Source: Methanospirillum hungatei
GTDB taxonomy: Archaea > Halobacteriota > Methanomicrobia > Methanomicrobiales > Methanospirillaceae
Assembly (NCBI RefSeq): GCF_019263745.1
Contig: NZ_CP077107.1
Coordinates: 2,418,001 to 2,482,000, forward strand
DNA length: 64,000 nt
Reading direction: 5' to 3'
Shown: one piece after another, positions 45,701-54,673 of the stretch
Numbering within the stretch: position 1 is the first letter of the stretch
Layout of the letters: each line of letters starts with the position of its first letter
Notes under the pieces: model-generated
The model's database searches: none
Seen by the model: the letters and a program-made list of their open reading frames with translations, nothing else
What the model was told of the DNA's origin: nothing
Made by a program: the position numbers and the translations under genes

Positions 45701-46448
45701 CTCTCCACCGGATGGCTTCAGTGGTCCTGGCGATCTCCCCGTCCTTTCCGGTCGCAGCCCTCCGGAGTTCCTCTATCTGCTGCTCTATGTTCTCTTTCTC
45801 TTCGGGGGAGAGGACTGCTATGAGATCACATTCCCGGCTTATCTGGTCAAGTTTTTCCCGCTCACTGGTATATCGCTCATAAGTCTTTTGTGACAACTTA
45901 GAATAGATGGCTGTTCCGGTGATCTGCTCAAGTATGGGTGCCCGTTCATCTGCCCCGGCCTGAAGGAAAGCGGCAAATCCTCCCTGGGCAAGAAGGATGG
46001 ACCTGGTAAATTGGTCATAGTCCATCCCGGTTACTTCTTCTACTATCTCCTGGACCTGGTTTATCTTTGATGCCAGAATTTCTTTGGTATCGGCCCTGCT
46101 GATCTCATGCTGTGGGGGCTGCAGCTCTCCGTCCGGTTTATTTCTTGCCCTTCGCTGGTTCCAGTGACAGATAAATCTCCCTTTTTGTGATTCAAAGACG
46201 ACTTCAGCTGAGCATTCACCGGTATGCCTGGTCATAATATGGTTGCTTGACTTGGTGACTTTCCCAAGCCGGGGAGTTCTGCCATAGAGTGCCAGAGAGA
46301 TGGCATCTAGAACGGTTGTTTTCCCTGATCCGGTCGGGCCGGTGATCACAAAAATTCCTGAAGAGGTGAATGCGGGATTCGTGAAATCAATATCCCAGGT
46401 TCCGGCAAGAGAATTCAGGTTGGAAAATTTCAATTTCAGGATCTTCAT
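42798..46448 (-). CDS. sbcC: exonuclease SbcC, bacterial-type SMC-like ATPase
   Basis: 1216 residues. The N-terminal ATP-binding domain has ITGPTGSGKTTVLDAISLALYG. Long coiled coils flank a zinc hook with Cys600 and Cys603 (GEPCPLCGSVHHP). The C-terminal domain has the signature NLSGGEIFMVSLALALGLS and Walker B SLFLDEGFGTLD. With SbcD it processes DNA ends and hairpins. Its size and the YGRTPR block resemble bacterial SbcC more than the roughly 900-residue archaeal Rad50. It follows sbcD by 5 bases on the same strand. Confidence 0.92.
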   Translation of the reverse strand: MKILKLKFSNLNSLAGTWDIDFTNPAFTSSGIFVITGPTGSGKTTVLDAISLALYGRTPRLGKVTKSSNHIMTRHTGECSAEVVFESQKGRFICHWNQRRARNKPDGELQPPQHEISRADTKEILASKINQVQEIVEEVTGMDYDQFTRSILLAQGGFAAFLQAGADERAPILEQITGTAIYSKLSQKTYERYTSEREKLDQISRECDLIAVLSPEEKENIEQQIEELRRAATGKDGEIARTTEAIRWRETVEKLQSEIDGLEIDAQHLGEKKAAFEPSRQTLVAGQIAASFQGLYAPLILKRETLQKDTGQQKQTISMRDSLRTTLPDLENSVLIAKTAIEQAERERNEGNRLIQSIRILDKDIHEKNAEVLKRKEELTGLQNLLAKYKSEQELAQKRQQEIQNEKNDAARYIDQNARDAIIRDIYSGIEEKIHQIREELKVHQKDEADCTEQKRLIQVKELELAVFHKKREILQKSVQELEEQQKNREEDLERLLSGTTLSDLRQSRDRKKVRIEHLNRLSEILAGIKDIYAKKEALTQKQDDLIHYLQTSGYEKERKESDLKHHEDLLATKRTAAFLAAKVRDLTEERNQLTDGEPCPLCGSVHHPFVTEQDIKPDDIISDFVEEEKIIKDLTRKLNTLTATTAEKEGELRRCTEDITDCEAKLNELNQAWRDGTDALGIDPEIDDATLISYKNATASELGALEITIRTAEEHEEKIKKAAPLFTNGQKTLTSLEKECREKEFEVTTRKSKVEQYQERIKSGELKIKTCFDELKPTLADLGCSINRETNFVAYLLTLKNRQKKFQEQEDRIKACEEQLRAVDKDISGIQGKISEKIDEVSRKFGEIREKESTLQTLKNERKDRFGEKDTESEEKRLTEAVKNASEIFETRQKEKNDLLTRIQSLEDLLSDLEKRISGAHHDIRSCLEEFLTLIRQAGFADEETYTAALMKQEEILRLEKVWEDIRTEETRIGERKTSAQTRYEEEQKKNLTTKPVQELKEVLDLFQKQKDQFKEDIGKNQEKLIRHEEMVREQSERIAIRDAHQREVDKWHRLYDLIGSADGKKFRVFAQGLTFCILLSHANQHLKRITDRYILVQDKDLPLDMQVIDTWQGGVIRSVKNLSGGEIFMVSLALALGLSHMASQNVRVDSLFLDEGFGTLDDDALETALSTLSGLEQEGKLIGVISHVSALKERIPVRISIEKGTNGRSKILLP

Positions 46449-46453
46449 CTCTG

Positions 46454-47686
46454 TTACTCCGAATTATTGTCCTCTTCCTGCAGTTCTGTGTAGATCTCAC
46501 GGAATGATTCAAGAAGTTCCTGACGGTCCTTACCGGAAATTTCTGCAGCATCAAGTCGTCTTTTAAATACCTCTTCAGGAGAGAGCCCGGCAAGCGACTC
46601 TTCATCACTGCCCGGTTGCAATGCCTGTGCAGATACCCGCTGAGCTTTCACCCTCAAAACTTCAATGGGCGATCCCTGAATGGTGGTTCGGATCCTCTCA
46701 GATGCATCCGGAATGATACGGGGATCTTCAAGAATTACTTCAACAAGGGCCGGGGAGTACTCCATCTTCAGTCTGCACAGTTCCTCTATTACCTCATCGA
46801 ACGTTCCGGATATTCTGTCCATTCTTTGAAATGCCGGGACTGCGATCTCTTTCACCGACATATTTCGTGAATCCTGAACATCAAGCATAAGGACTGATTT
46901 CGTCTGTCCTGCCTCCCCAAATCCCATGGGCAAAGGTGCACCACTATATCGCATCCGGTCATTTCCACAGACTCTCTGGGGGAGGTGAAGGTGGCCAAGT
47001 GCCAGGTAATCGATGCAGGAGGGAAATGCATCAGTCCCGACACAGGCGAGCGTTCCCAGGTACAGGTCACGACATCCGTCATCCTCCCTGGTTATACCTC
47101 CTGCAGCAAACAAATGGCCGGTTGCAATAATCGGGATGGAATTATCGATCTCCTCCCGCATTGTTTCTGCACATGAACCAATTGCATGGTATCGGGCTTT
47201 TATCCCTGCAACCAGGTTTGCCGCCTTCTCTCCGGCACTCTCCCCCGCCTGCATGGTTCGCACGTCCCGGTCACGAAGGTACGGGACCGGACAGATGATG
47301 AGTTCAGGCATTCCGTCCCGGTCTTTTAGTATGGTAACAAGTTCCTCAGGGTAATCCGGAACATGGCCGACGATGGTGATATTCAGGTATTTACAGAGTT
47401 CTCGTGGTGCTGCAATAAGGGAGGGTGAGTCATGGTTTCCAGCGGTAATGACGATATGCCTGCAGGAGGATCCGGCAGCCCGTGCAAGGAACTGGTAATA
47501 TTGTTCCAGGGAACGGTTCGGCGGGGTGGTTGTATCGAATATATCCCCTGCAACGATGAGGATATCAACTCCTTCCTGGTTGATGAGGGATAACAGCCAT
47601 GAGAGGAATTGTTCGTGTTCATCGTACCGTTTGTGCCCGCAGATCTGGTTTCCCAGGTGCCAGTCCGAGGTATGGAGGATCTTCAT
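46454..47686 (-). CDS. sbcD: exonuclease SbcD, Mre11-family nuclease subunit
   Basis: 410 residues with the calcineurin-type metallophosphoesterase motifs: MKILHTSDWHLGNQI, DILIVAGDIFDT, VITAGNHDSPS, IATGHLFAAGG and LALGHLHLPQ. These supply the two-metal site for nuclease action on DNA ends. The capping region after residue 270 is as in bacterial SbcD. It is encoded immediately upstream of sbcC. Confidence 0.93.
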   Translation of the reverse strand: MKILHTSDWHLGNQICGHKRYDEHEQFLSWLLSLINQEGVDILIVAGDIFDTTTPPNRSLEQYYQFLARAAGSSCRHIVITAGNHDSPSLIAAPRELCKYLNITIVGHVPDYPEELVTILKDRDGMPELIICPVPYLRDRDVRTMQAGESAGEKAANLVAGIKARYHAIGSCAETMREEIDNSIPIIATGHLFAAGGITREDDGCRDLYLGTLACVGTDAFPSCIDYLALGHLHLPQRVCGNDRMRYSGAPLPMGFGEAGQTKSVLMLDVQDSRNMSVKEIAVPAFQRMDRISGTFDEVIEELCRLKMEYSPALVEVILEDPRIIPDASERIRTTIQGSPIEVLRVKAQRVSAQALQPGSDEESLAGLSPEEVFKRRLDAAEISGKDRQELLESFREIYTELQEEDNNSE

Positions 47687-47881
47687 ATTCTATTCACCTG
47701 GCCTTACACTCAATATGACGATTTCTTCGGTACACATCTCTCAAAATAGTTGGAGAAGAGGTAATAAGTAATATTGGAATTTGTGTGTTTTTATGCTTTT
47801 TAATAAGATAAAGTCAATAATTGACTTATTTTTGTTGGTTTTTTTAGGTAAGGGTAATTATCTCTGGAAAGAAGAAATTAT

Positions 47882-50026
47882 TTATCTGTAATGGAATTTC
47901 CCAATTGCTCTGGAAACTTCAGTTATTATTTTATTCAGATCTTCAATAACCGTAACAATCTGACTAGTTCCTGCAGAACTTTGTTCTGCTGCGGATGCTG
48001 CAGATATTGCTTCGGTTGCGATTTCACCGACCAGATTATTTACTTCATGAGCACTTGCTGTAATCTCTTCAACAGATGCTGCCTGCTGTTCGGTGGTCTT
48101 TGAAACATCCTCCATGTTCCGGGCAATTTGGCCTACAGATTCAACGATCTGGTTAAAAATCTGTAAAGTTTCAAGGACAGCGCTATTTCCTTGTGATACT
48201 GCCACATCTGCCTGGTCCATGGCTTTTGAGGCTTCATCAGACTTTTTCTGCAGGCTGGTAATCATCTCGGCAATGTTTTCTGCAGATCGCCGGGACTCAA
48301 GTGCCAGGGCTTTGACTTCACTCGCAACTACGGCAAATCCTCTCCCTGCTTCACCGGCACGTGCTGCTTCAATGGCAGCATTCAGGGCAAGAAGGTTGGT
48401 CTGGCTTGCAATGTCAGTAATGACATTCACAATCTTTCCTATCTGTGCCATTTCGCCTTTAATTTCTATGATGATCCGCTCTACCTCACCGGATGATGCC
48501 ATTATCCCTTTCATTCCATTTTCTGCATTGTGGGCAAGTTCAACCCCTTTCTTGGAGAGTTCATCGGTGTCATGGGTGACTTTACTGACTGATTCGGTGC
48601 TTGATGCAACTTCTTCCACATTTGCCGAGAGATCCATCATGGCCCGGAGAACCTGATCAATGTTTTCTTTTCCCCGTTCACTCTGGTTGCCAACGTCTGC
48701 AGCATTCTTAGCAACCATCGCTGATCCTTCTGCAACGTCCTTTACTCCGGCATTTGCTTCTTCGGCACGGCTCGTAAGTTCTTCCATCTCCCGGTCTATC
48801 TCGTTTAGTACTGCAGAGACCTGAACCCCGATATTCATCAATGCATTCTTTAAGATCAGGAAATCTCCCTGGACACTGATATTCGGTGGTTCAGCCGAAA
48901 AATTTCCTTTTGCATATTCACCGGAAAGGGCGATTGATGCTGATATTGGGTTTTGAACAGATTCCATTACGCGGTTTAGACCACTTATGATATCCCTATA
49001 TGTTCCTGCAAACTGCTCTGCATCTCCCCTTATTTTTAGATCACCTGCAACAATGGCCTGGATAAAATATTCCATCTCTTCGGTGACTTTCACAAGATTA
49101 TCACCCGCCCCTTTCAGATTATTCTGAATGGTAGTAAACTGATCATGTGCATTTTTCGTATATTCATCAGGTTCTCCTGTTCTAAGATCAAATTCAAGGT
49201 TACCTTCAGCTAAATTCTCCAGATTTTTTGAGAGACGAATCACTTCTGTCTGGAGATAATCTGCCAGATGTTTTTGAGCAGTCAAGTCAACGCAGGTGAT
49301 AAGAACTGATGCTACGTCACTATTTTCATCTAAAATGGGGATAGAATAGATTCGGATATGTTTTTTCCCAGAAGGAAAATCAATGAGTGATTCACTTATC
49401 GCTTCTTTTTTAGTGGTTACGCATTCTTTGGATGATGTTCCCTCTATTTTTAAAATTTTAAAGTCTCCAAGATTCATCTTGAACAGTTGATCTTTTGAAT
49501 ATCCTGAAAGCGTAAAAAAAGCCAGGTTTGAGCCTTCAATGGTAAGATCTGGTTTAAGGATGAGAAACGGAATTGGATTGTTATCAATTATCTGATTCGT
49601 TTTCAATCTTTCCCGTTCTTCAGCAGTAATATCTGTATACACCCCTAAAGCAGAGGTAACCCGCTGATTGGAATCAAGAATGGGGATTGTGTACGCATTC
49701 AGGATTTTATATCCGGTTGGGAATTCTACCTCAATTCTTGCTTTCCCCCTTCTTTTGTATTCTATTGCGGCTTTCGATCCCTCTCCCTCTAACTTAAGAA
49801 TTTTTAAGTCAGCAATCCGGCTATGTGTTAATTTTTCAAATGACATTCCGGAAAGATCACAGAAAGCCTGATTTACATATAAAAAATTAAAATTTACATC
49901 GAATTGGGCCATTGCAACAGGGTTCTGGTCAAGAAGTACACGAAGAACCTCAAAACTCATCACCTCATCACTGGTCTGTTCCATCATTAGTAATGGATTA
50001 CCACCGAACCAATATAAAAGATTCAC
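47882..50026 (-). CDS. soluble methyl-accepting chemotaxis protein with two PAS domains
   Basis: Up to 714 residues, with no convincing membrane helix, so it is probably cytoplasmic. Two PAS domains ([22 protein letters not shown] and [22 protein letters not shown]) are followed by HAMP-like helical repeats. A full signalling domain then follows, whose tip reads [32 protein letters not shown], the CheA/CheW contact region. It ends with methylation-type helices. ATGs at 49987 or 49984 ([12 protein letters not shown]) are alternative starts; no ribosome site decides. PAS sensing suggests an internal redox or ligand cue. A cheW lies about 4 kb away at 54149. Confidence 0.87.
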   Translation of the reverse strand: MNLLYWFGGNPLLMMEQTSDEVMSFEVLRVLLDQNPVAMAQFDVNFNFLYVNQAFCDLSGMSFEKLTHSRIADLKILKLEGEGSKAAIEYKRRGKARIEVEFPTGYKILNAYTIPILDSNQRVTSALGVYTDITAEERERLKTNQIIDNNPIPFLILKPDLTIEGSNLAFFTLSGYSKDQLFKMNLGDFKILKIEGTSSKECVTTKKEAISESLIDFPSGKKHIRIYSIPILDENSDVASVLITCVDLTAQKHLADYLQTEVIRLSKNLENLAEGNLEFDLRTGEPDEYTKNAHDQFTTIQNNLKGAGDNLVKVTEEMEYFIQAIVAGDLKIRGDAEQFAGTYRDIISGLNRVMESVQNPISASIALSGEYAKGNFSAEPPNISVQGDFLILKNALMNIGVQVSAVLNEIDREMEELTSRAEEANAGVKDVAEGSAMVAKNAADVGNQSERGKENIDQVLRAMMDLSANVEEVASSTESVSKVTHDTDELSKKGVELAHNAENGMKGIMASSGEVERIIIEIKGEMAQIGKIVNVITDIASQTNLLALNAAIEAARAGEAGRGFAVVASEVKALALESRRSAENIAEMITSLQKKSDEASKAMDQADVAVSQGNSAVLETLQIFNQIVESVGQIARNMEDVSKTTEQQAASVEEITASAHEVNNLVGEIATEAISAASAAEQSSAGTSQIVTVIEDLNKIITEVSRAIGKFHYR

Positions 50027-50178
50027 ATTACGATCAACAAATATTCATAAATGGCGCAAAAAAAGATTTTCTTCTTGGAGTAGCGGTTGGAACGAGGGCC
50101 GGATCTTTCATGGCAAAGAGCCCGTCATCAACAAAAAATAGTGTGGAGTTATCCATACATACACGGAATATTAGATTA

Positions 50179-50577
50179 TCAAACAATCTCTGTATTTCTT
50201 ACTTTAAGTAATTCCCTGACCTTTTCGATCTCAATTATTTTCTCTTCATAATCCCCAACGATCGTACTTTTTAATTCATCAAGAATGTCATCAAGAGTCT
50301 TAATCAGGTGATAAATCATTATTGGTCTTCCTTTTCCTTCTCTGACATGTCTGACATCCTTCACCCATTTACGTTTCATCAGGTCAGTTAGGGCAATACT
50401 TACTTCTGGTTGTCGAAGATCACATGCCCGTTCCATATCGCGTGATGTCAGATCCACATCTCTGATCAACAAAACCAGAACCCGGGCAGTATTCCTCTTT
50501 AGCCCGATGTCCCAGAATAAATCTGCAATCTCCTCTTCCCCCTTGGAAAATTGCAGAGACAAAGTATCTCCCACCAT
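50179..50577 (-). CDS. winged-helix transcriptional regulator
   Basis: About 132 residues. A predicted winged helix (NTARVLVLLIRDVDLTSRDMERACDLRQPEVSIALTDLMKRKWVKD) is followed by a wing with basic residues (VREGKGRPIMIYHL) and a coiled coil (LKSTIVGDYEEKIIEIEKVRELLK) for dimerisation. It resembles methanogen MarR/TrmB-like regulators. The start at 50577 (MVGDTLSLQF) is preferred over a frame opening 13 codons earlier, but without a strong ribosome site. Targets are unknown. Confidence 0.72.
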   Translation of the reverse strand: MVGDTLSLQFSKGEEEIADLFWDIGLKRNTARVLVLLIRDVDLTSRDMERACDLRQPEVSIALTDLMKRKWVKDVRHVREGKGRPIMIYHLIKTLDDILDELKSTIVGDYEEKIIEIEKVRELLKVRNTEIV

Positions 50578-50616
50578 AGAACACCCGAGTATTTTACTTA
50601 TCGAATAATATATCAC

Positions 50617-50889
50617 AGAGACGATATAACTTCCCCTTCACTATGGTCATCTATGAAAAATTTCATCTCTTATTATTTTAATCCTTTAGATGATTAAATC
50701 ACAAAAAACGCATATTTAGATCTCTTGACTCGTACTATTATTCTCCTGGTATCTTTATACCGAGAGAAAGAAACCTCCAACCCTGCGTTCTGCACCAAAA
50801 TAGATAATCTCAGAAAATAACCGTTCATTTAAAAAAGCCGGATATTATAGTATTGAATTATAGTATTAAATGAGTCCTTCATATCTTAT
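50617..50889. other. spacer upstream of the HTH regulator
   Basis: 273 AT-rich bases without a gene. It contains the upstream region of the minus-strand regulator and the 3-prime end of the unknown gene at 50890. TTTATAC near 50754-50760 could be a weak box, but no promoter is certain. Confidence 0.35.
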
Positions 50890-51414
50890 TTACAACTGAA
50901 GGGTCTGTTGTCCATACGATAATATTTCCATGTTTTCATTCACAAAAAGAGGTGTCTGTGGCAGAACATGTTGAGATGGGATCTGAACCTGATGAAGTGG
51001 TATGACAGGGCCGATGAATGGCTCCAGTGCCCGGATAACATAGTTTAATCGAACTGAAAGGAGCACAATTGTACCTTTTTTTCGTGAATATTCTTTACAT
51101 TCTTCACCAAATCGGGCAATTCTATGTGGATTATCCAAAAACCACTCCTCGCAATATTCAATCAGAAGCAAGTCTCCCTTGGTATTTGAAATGTGGGTAA
51201 TAAGATCTTCATACCCGGACGCCTGCAAAAATTTAATCGCACGATGAGCATGAAGTTTCAATAGTCTGGTTCCTGTATAACCATGGAGATATACAACCGA
51301 TCGGAACGGTTCTGTAGCATGTGGTAAAGCGGTTTGTATAGTGTCTCTATCCGCTACATAAACCGAAAATGTCCATGGAGTGATTGTTAGTAGAGGTGAG
51401 GATATAGGCATCAT
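50890..51414 (-). CDS. protein of unknown function, probably from a leaderless transcript
   Basis: 174 residues, soluble, not recognised. It alternates predicted strands and helices (SVVYLHGYTGTRLLKLHAHRAIKFL, DLLLIEYCEEWFLDNPHRIARFGEEC, GTIVLLSVRLNYVIRALEPFIG), suggesting an alpha/beta domain. A strong TATA box (plus 51438-51445) is centred about 27 bases before the ATG. That leaves no room for a leader, consistent with leaderless translation. It is isolated from its neighbours by spacers. No function is proposed. Confidence 0.62.
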   Translation of the reverse strand: MMPISSPLLTITPWTFSVYVADRDTIQTALPHATEPFRSVVYLHGYTGTRLLKLHAHRAIKFLQASGYEDLITHISNTKGDLLLIEYCEEWFLDNPHRIARFGEECKEYSRKKGTIVLLSVRLNYVIRALEPFIGPVIPLHQVQIPSQHVLPQTPLFVNENMEILSYGQQTLQL

Positions 51415-51437
51415 ACCTTGTTGGTCATAATAGCGAC

Positions 51438-51445
51438 TATATAAA
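51438..51445 (-). promoter_or_regulatory. TATA box for the leaderless gene at 50890-51414
   Basis: TTTATATA on the minus strand, centred about 27 bases upstream of the ATG at 51414. The spacing places the transcription start at or beside the start codon. Confidence 0.6.
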
Positions 51446-51535
51446 TTTCTGGGGTGCAGTGTGAAAGTGAAATATTCAATATCACATTGCAGTAAGTCAA
51501 ATAATTAAATGGATTTTAAAAAAGTAATGAGATTA

Positions 51536-51904
51536 TCAGAGATCGCCCATTGCAAGTGAAATTCCTTTTCTGATGTGTTCCAGACCCTCCTCATGTCGTC
51601 CTGTTTTTCTCAGAGTCATACCCTTGTTATACCAAACCTCTGCATTGTGAGGATCACATTCAAGTGCAGAACTATAGCATCTGATAGCATCTGAGTAATT
51701 ACCCATTAGATCAAGAACGTTTGCCTTATGAAGTAAGGCACGTGCATTTGATGGATCATTCTCAATAATCTTATTATATAGATTCAGGGCAAGCTGATAA
51801 TCCCCTGCCATTTTACAATTTTGTGCATCACGGAGAGCACATTCAATGTTTGGATCAAGTCTGGACATTATCCGGTCGCTTGTTGGTTGTACTTCGGTTA
51901 CCAT
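51536..51904 (-). CDS. tetratricopeptide-repeat protein
   Basis: 122 residues made of three TPR units: ECALRDAQNCKMAGDYQLALNLYNKIIENDP, ARALLHKANVLDLMGNYSDAIRCYSSALECDP and AEVWYNKGMTLRKTGRHEEGLEHIRKGISLA. TPRs mediate protein-protein contacts; the partner is unknown. An AAAGGAGAG site lies upstream of the ATG and an inverted repeat at 51921-51939 precedes it, suggesting regulation. No signal peptide. Confidence 0.82.
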   Translation of the reverse strand: MVTEVQPTSDRIMSRLDPNIECALRDAQNCKMAGDYQLALNLYNKIIENDPSNARALLHKANVLDLMGNYSDAIRCYSSALECDPHNAEVWYNKGMTLRKTGRHEEGLEHIRKGISLAMGDL

Positions 51905-51920
51905 CTTTCATCTCTCCTTT

Positions 51921-51939
51921 AATCCTGAAATTCAGGATT
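51921..51939. repeat. inverted repeat upstream of the TPR gene
   Basis: AATCCTGAA-A-TTCAGGATT, a perfect 9+1+9 inverted repeat ending 17 bases before the TPR start codon. It could be an operator or a leader hairpin next to the ribosome site. Confidence 0.55.
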
Positions 51940-52249
51940 TAATCCCGCAGATTGGAGTTTTTATCATGCCCGGATTATACTGAAAGCCCGGTTCTTTCTC
52001 TCATGATCACTGTCCGCACTGACCTGTTATGTCAGCCAGATATGTAACTCTCTTCTAAGGGTGAATGAGAATAGAACGGGTGAAAAATTAAGGATTTGCC
52101 AACCAATAACGCAATTCAGGACTGCAAAACACTCCTGCTTCCTGAACTGCTATACAGCAACGCAATCCAGGTATGCCATGCATATGTGGAACATGCCTCT
52201 CGCAAAAGAATAATGTATATACCGTTTCTTGCATAGGATCCCTATTGCA
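51940..52249. other. divergent intergenic region with imperfect direct repeats
   Basis: No gene is seen. Two related 18-base units, AACGCAATTCAGGACTGC (52109-52126) and AACGCAATCCAGGTATGC (52159-52176), match at 15 positions and are 50 bases apart. The second lies about 40 bases upstream of the TATA box of the response regulator. They may be binding sites for a regulator of one or both divergent genes. Confidence 0.45.
52215..52222 (+). promoter_or_regulatory. TATA box of the response-regulator gene
   Basis: GTATATAC, centred about 31 bases before the ATG at 52250, giving a transcription start a few bases before the start codon and hence an almost leaderless message. Confidence 0.5.
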
Positions 52250-52696
52250 ATGTCTGGTGTATTAATCCGGGTACTTCATATAGATGATCATCAAAAATGG
52301 AGATCATCGGTTCTCCATTATTTAAATCAGGATGGCTGCTTTCAGGTTACCTCTTCAGTATCCGGTAAGGATTCTCTTAAAATTCTTCAACACTGTCCCT
52401 TTGATGTTATCATTTCTGATTACCAGATGCCTGAAATGGATGGGATCGAGTTACTCAAATATATTCGTTCTCAAGGTAACATGACACCTTTCATCCTCTT
52501 CACCGAAAGTAAAAGTGAGAATATTCAAAAACAGTTTCTGGAGTCTGGTGGGAATTTTTACATTATGAAATCAGGAGATCCGGATCTTATTTTTTATGAG
52601 ATTTGTCAAAATATTCGGCAGGTCGTGTCTCTTCACCAAACAAGGGAAGCACTTATTCGTCATCGTCAGAATGAGGTATCTTTTTCTCATTTCTGA
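52250..52696 (+). CDS. stand-alone receiver-domain response regulator
   Basis: About 148 residues consisting of a single CheY-like receiver. Acidic pocket Asp12/Asp13 (VLHIDDHQKW), phospho-acceptor Asp57 (VIISDYQMPEMDG), the threonine in FILFTES and the lysine in YIMKSGD are all present. There is no output domain. The ATG at 52250 is chosen because an in-frame TTG at 52229 lies within a few bases of the TATA box. A partner kinase is not in this window. Confidence 0.83.
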   Translation: MSGVLIRVLHIDDHQKWRSSVLHYLNQDGCFQVTSSVSGKDSLKILQHCPFDVIISDYQMPEMDGIELLKYIRSQGNMTPFILFTESKSENIQKQFLESGGNFYIMKSGDPDLIFYEICQNIRQVVSLHQTREALIRHRQNEVSFSHF

Positions 52697-52736
52697 ATCC
52701 AGATAACCTGACTATTCTAGTCTGAATTATGTCCAG

Positions 52737-53987
52737 ATGATACCTATGCTTTATCGAACTGTACCCCGGACACAGGAGAAAGTGCCCATACTTGGATTTG
52801 GGTGTATGCGGTTTCCTGAAAAAAACGGTGTAATAGATGAAGAACGTTCCATATACCTACTGAAATATGCTATTGATAACGGAGTAACTTACCTTGATAC
52901 CGCCTGGCCTTATCATCATGGTCAGTCGGAAACCTTTCTGGGGAAGGCACTTTCAGACGGATATCGGGAAAAAGTGCAACTGGCTACAAAACTCCCTCAT
53001 TGGTTGGTGAAAACCCGCGAAGATATGGACACCTTTTTGAATCTCCAACTATCCCGTTTGAATACTAATCACATTGACTATTATCTCATTCATTCTATCG
53101 GACAGGAAAGCTGGGAGCGAATGAAAAAACTTGGAATCCTTGAATTTCTAGATCTGGCTAAAAGGGATGGTCGGATCAGGAATACTGGCTTTTCATTTCA
53201 TGAAGATACCCGGACATTTAAAAAAATCGTTGATGATTACAATTGGGAATGTTGCCTGATTCAATATAATATTCTTGACGAATTGAGCCAGGCAGGAAGG
53301 GATGGCCTGTACTATGCAACTCAAAAGGATCTGGCAGTTTTTATCATGGAACCACTCAGGGGAGGAAAACTTGCACAGATACCTCCCCCTGATATTACAA
53401 AAATTCTCGAAGAAGCACCTGTAGAAAGAACCCCTGCAGAATGGGCTCTTCGATGGCTTTGGGATCAGCCGGAGGTCACCATGGTCCTTTCTGGAATGAA
53501 TGATATCTCACAGGTAGATGAGAATTGTTCTATAGCAAATGTGGCCTATCCTGGCAGTCTGACTCAGGATGAGCAGGATCTGATAACAAAAGTATCCGAA
53601 ACCTGGAGATCACTTATGAAAATTCCCTGTACTGGTTGTCAGTATTGCATGCCTTGTCCATTTGGGGTAAATATCCCGTCGTGCTTTGAGATGTATAACA
53701 ATGTGTATATGTTTGGGGACACTTGGAGAACAAATGCTGTGTATGCAGCACGATTGGGGGGAGTAATGAGTGGGATTGCTCATGCATCTGTTTGTGCTGA
53801 ATGTGGCTCCTGCATGTCTTCATGTCCTCAAGGTATCGTAATTCCGGATCGACTCAAAGATGTTTCTGCAAGACTTGAAGGCCCATTTTTCCACCTTATT
53901 GTTTTTGGTGCGAAATTAACCCTCCCAATTATCCGGTATGTAGAACTGTTTAAAAACAGGAGGTTAAATAGGATCATGAACAAGTAG
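52737..53987 (+). CDS. aldo/keto reductase with C-terminal Fe-S cluster motifs
   Basis: 416 residues. Residues 1-290 form an aldo/keto reductase barrel (LGFGCMRFP, YLDTAWPYHHGQSE, YYLIHSIG, YNILDEL). The catalytic tyrosine is probably in WPYHHGQSE and a lysine in LATKLPH. The C-terminal part carries two cysteine groups, CTGCQYCMPC (Cys298-307) followed by CPFGVNIPSCFE, and CAECGSCMSSCP (Cys353-363). Such fusions occur widely in anaerobes, where the clusters may link the oxidoreductase to ferredoxin. The physiological substrate is unknown. Confidence 0.85.
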   Translation: MIPMLYRTVPRTQEKVPILGFGCMRFPEKNGVIDEERSIYLLKYAIDNGVTYLDTAWPYHHGQSETFLGKALSDGYREKVQLATKLPHWLVKTREDMDTFLNLQLSRLNTNHIDYYLIHSIGQESWERMKKLGILEFLDLAKRDGRIRNTGFSFHEDTRTFKKIVDDYNWECCLIQYNILDELSQAGRDGLYYATQKDLAVFIMEPLRGGKLAQIPPPDITKILEEAPVERTPAEWALRWLWDQPEVTMVLSGMNDISQVDENCSIANVAYPGSLTQDEQDLITKVSETWRSLMKIPCTGCQYCMPCPFGVNIPSCFEMYNNVYMFGDTWRTNAVYAARLGGVMSGIAHASVCAECGSCMSSCPQGIVIPDRLKDVSARLEGPFFHLIVFGAKLTLPIIRYVELFKNRRLNRIMNK

Positions 53988-54148
53988 ATATTTGTTGGAA
54001 ACATTCGTCTTCAGGTGGATTATTGAATGGTATCATCTGAAATCTCTCTAAAAAGAAACTTGATGACCATATACCTGGCAGGAATATGGGTAGAAATACA
54101 GCGCTTTAGGGGGAGAATGTATTATATTACGATTCGGGTGAGGAATAA

Positions 54149-54673
54149 ATGGTTCTGGCAATGAAAGAACAGTCCGGGATTATTACAAATGAGCATGGGA
54201 ATGAAGAAGTTCAGGTAGTAGAATTCATAATTGGTGACGATAAATTTGCAGTAAACCTCTTTGATGTAAAAGAGATCGTTGAAGCATCGAAGATTACTCC
54301 ACTTCCTCATGCACCTCCATATATCAGGGGGATTATCGATCTTAGGGGTGAAATTACAACAATTGTAGATCTAAGGCAGTTGCTCAGAATTACTAAAGGA
54401 AACTCAGCCGACACAGAAGATCTCCGGTTTATCGTGCTTGATGAATCTGTTACAGATGGAAAAACCGGAGTTGTTGTAGATGAGGTCACATCAGTTCTGA
54501 CGGTAAATGTTGCTGATATAGATCAGCATTCACATGGTGCAGGTGATGATTCACACATTCTTGGAGTAATAAAGAAAGATGTCGGAGAGAAGGGAGAGAG
54601 CAGGAAAGATCTGGTTATCTGGATTGACATGAGTGGCCTTATTCGGGAGGCTGGCGGAGTTGTTCAGTCTTGA
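54149..54673 (+). CDS. cheW: chemotaxis coupling protein CheW
   Basis: 174 residues with the CheW fold: VVEFIIGDDKFAVNLFDVKEIVEASKITPLPHAPPYIRGIIDLRGEI followed by TIVDLRQLL. CheW bridges chemoreceptors and CheA. GTGAGG lies at ribosome-site distance from the ATG. A chemoreceptor is encoded about 4 kb upstream on the other strand, but no cheA is in the window. The stop overlaps the convergent flavoprotein gene by ten bases. Confidence 0.9.
   Translation: MVLAMKEQSGIITNEHGNEEVQVVEFIIGDDKFAVNLFDVKEIVEASKITPLPHAPPYIRGIIDLRGEITTIVDLRQLLRITKGNSADTEDLRFIVLDESVTDGKTGVVVDEVTSVLTVNVADIDQHSHGAGDDSHILGVIKKDVGEKGESRKDLVIWIDMSGLIREAGGVVQS

Noticed and set aside
48093-48656. Plus-strand open frame of 187 codons opposite the chemoreceptor signalling domain
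   Set aside because: It is the complement of an alanine/glutamate-rich coiled coil, which commonly leaves long antisense frames free of stops.
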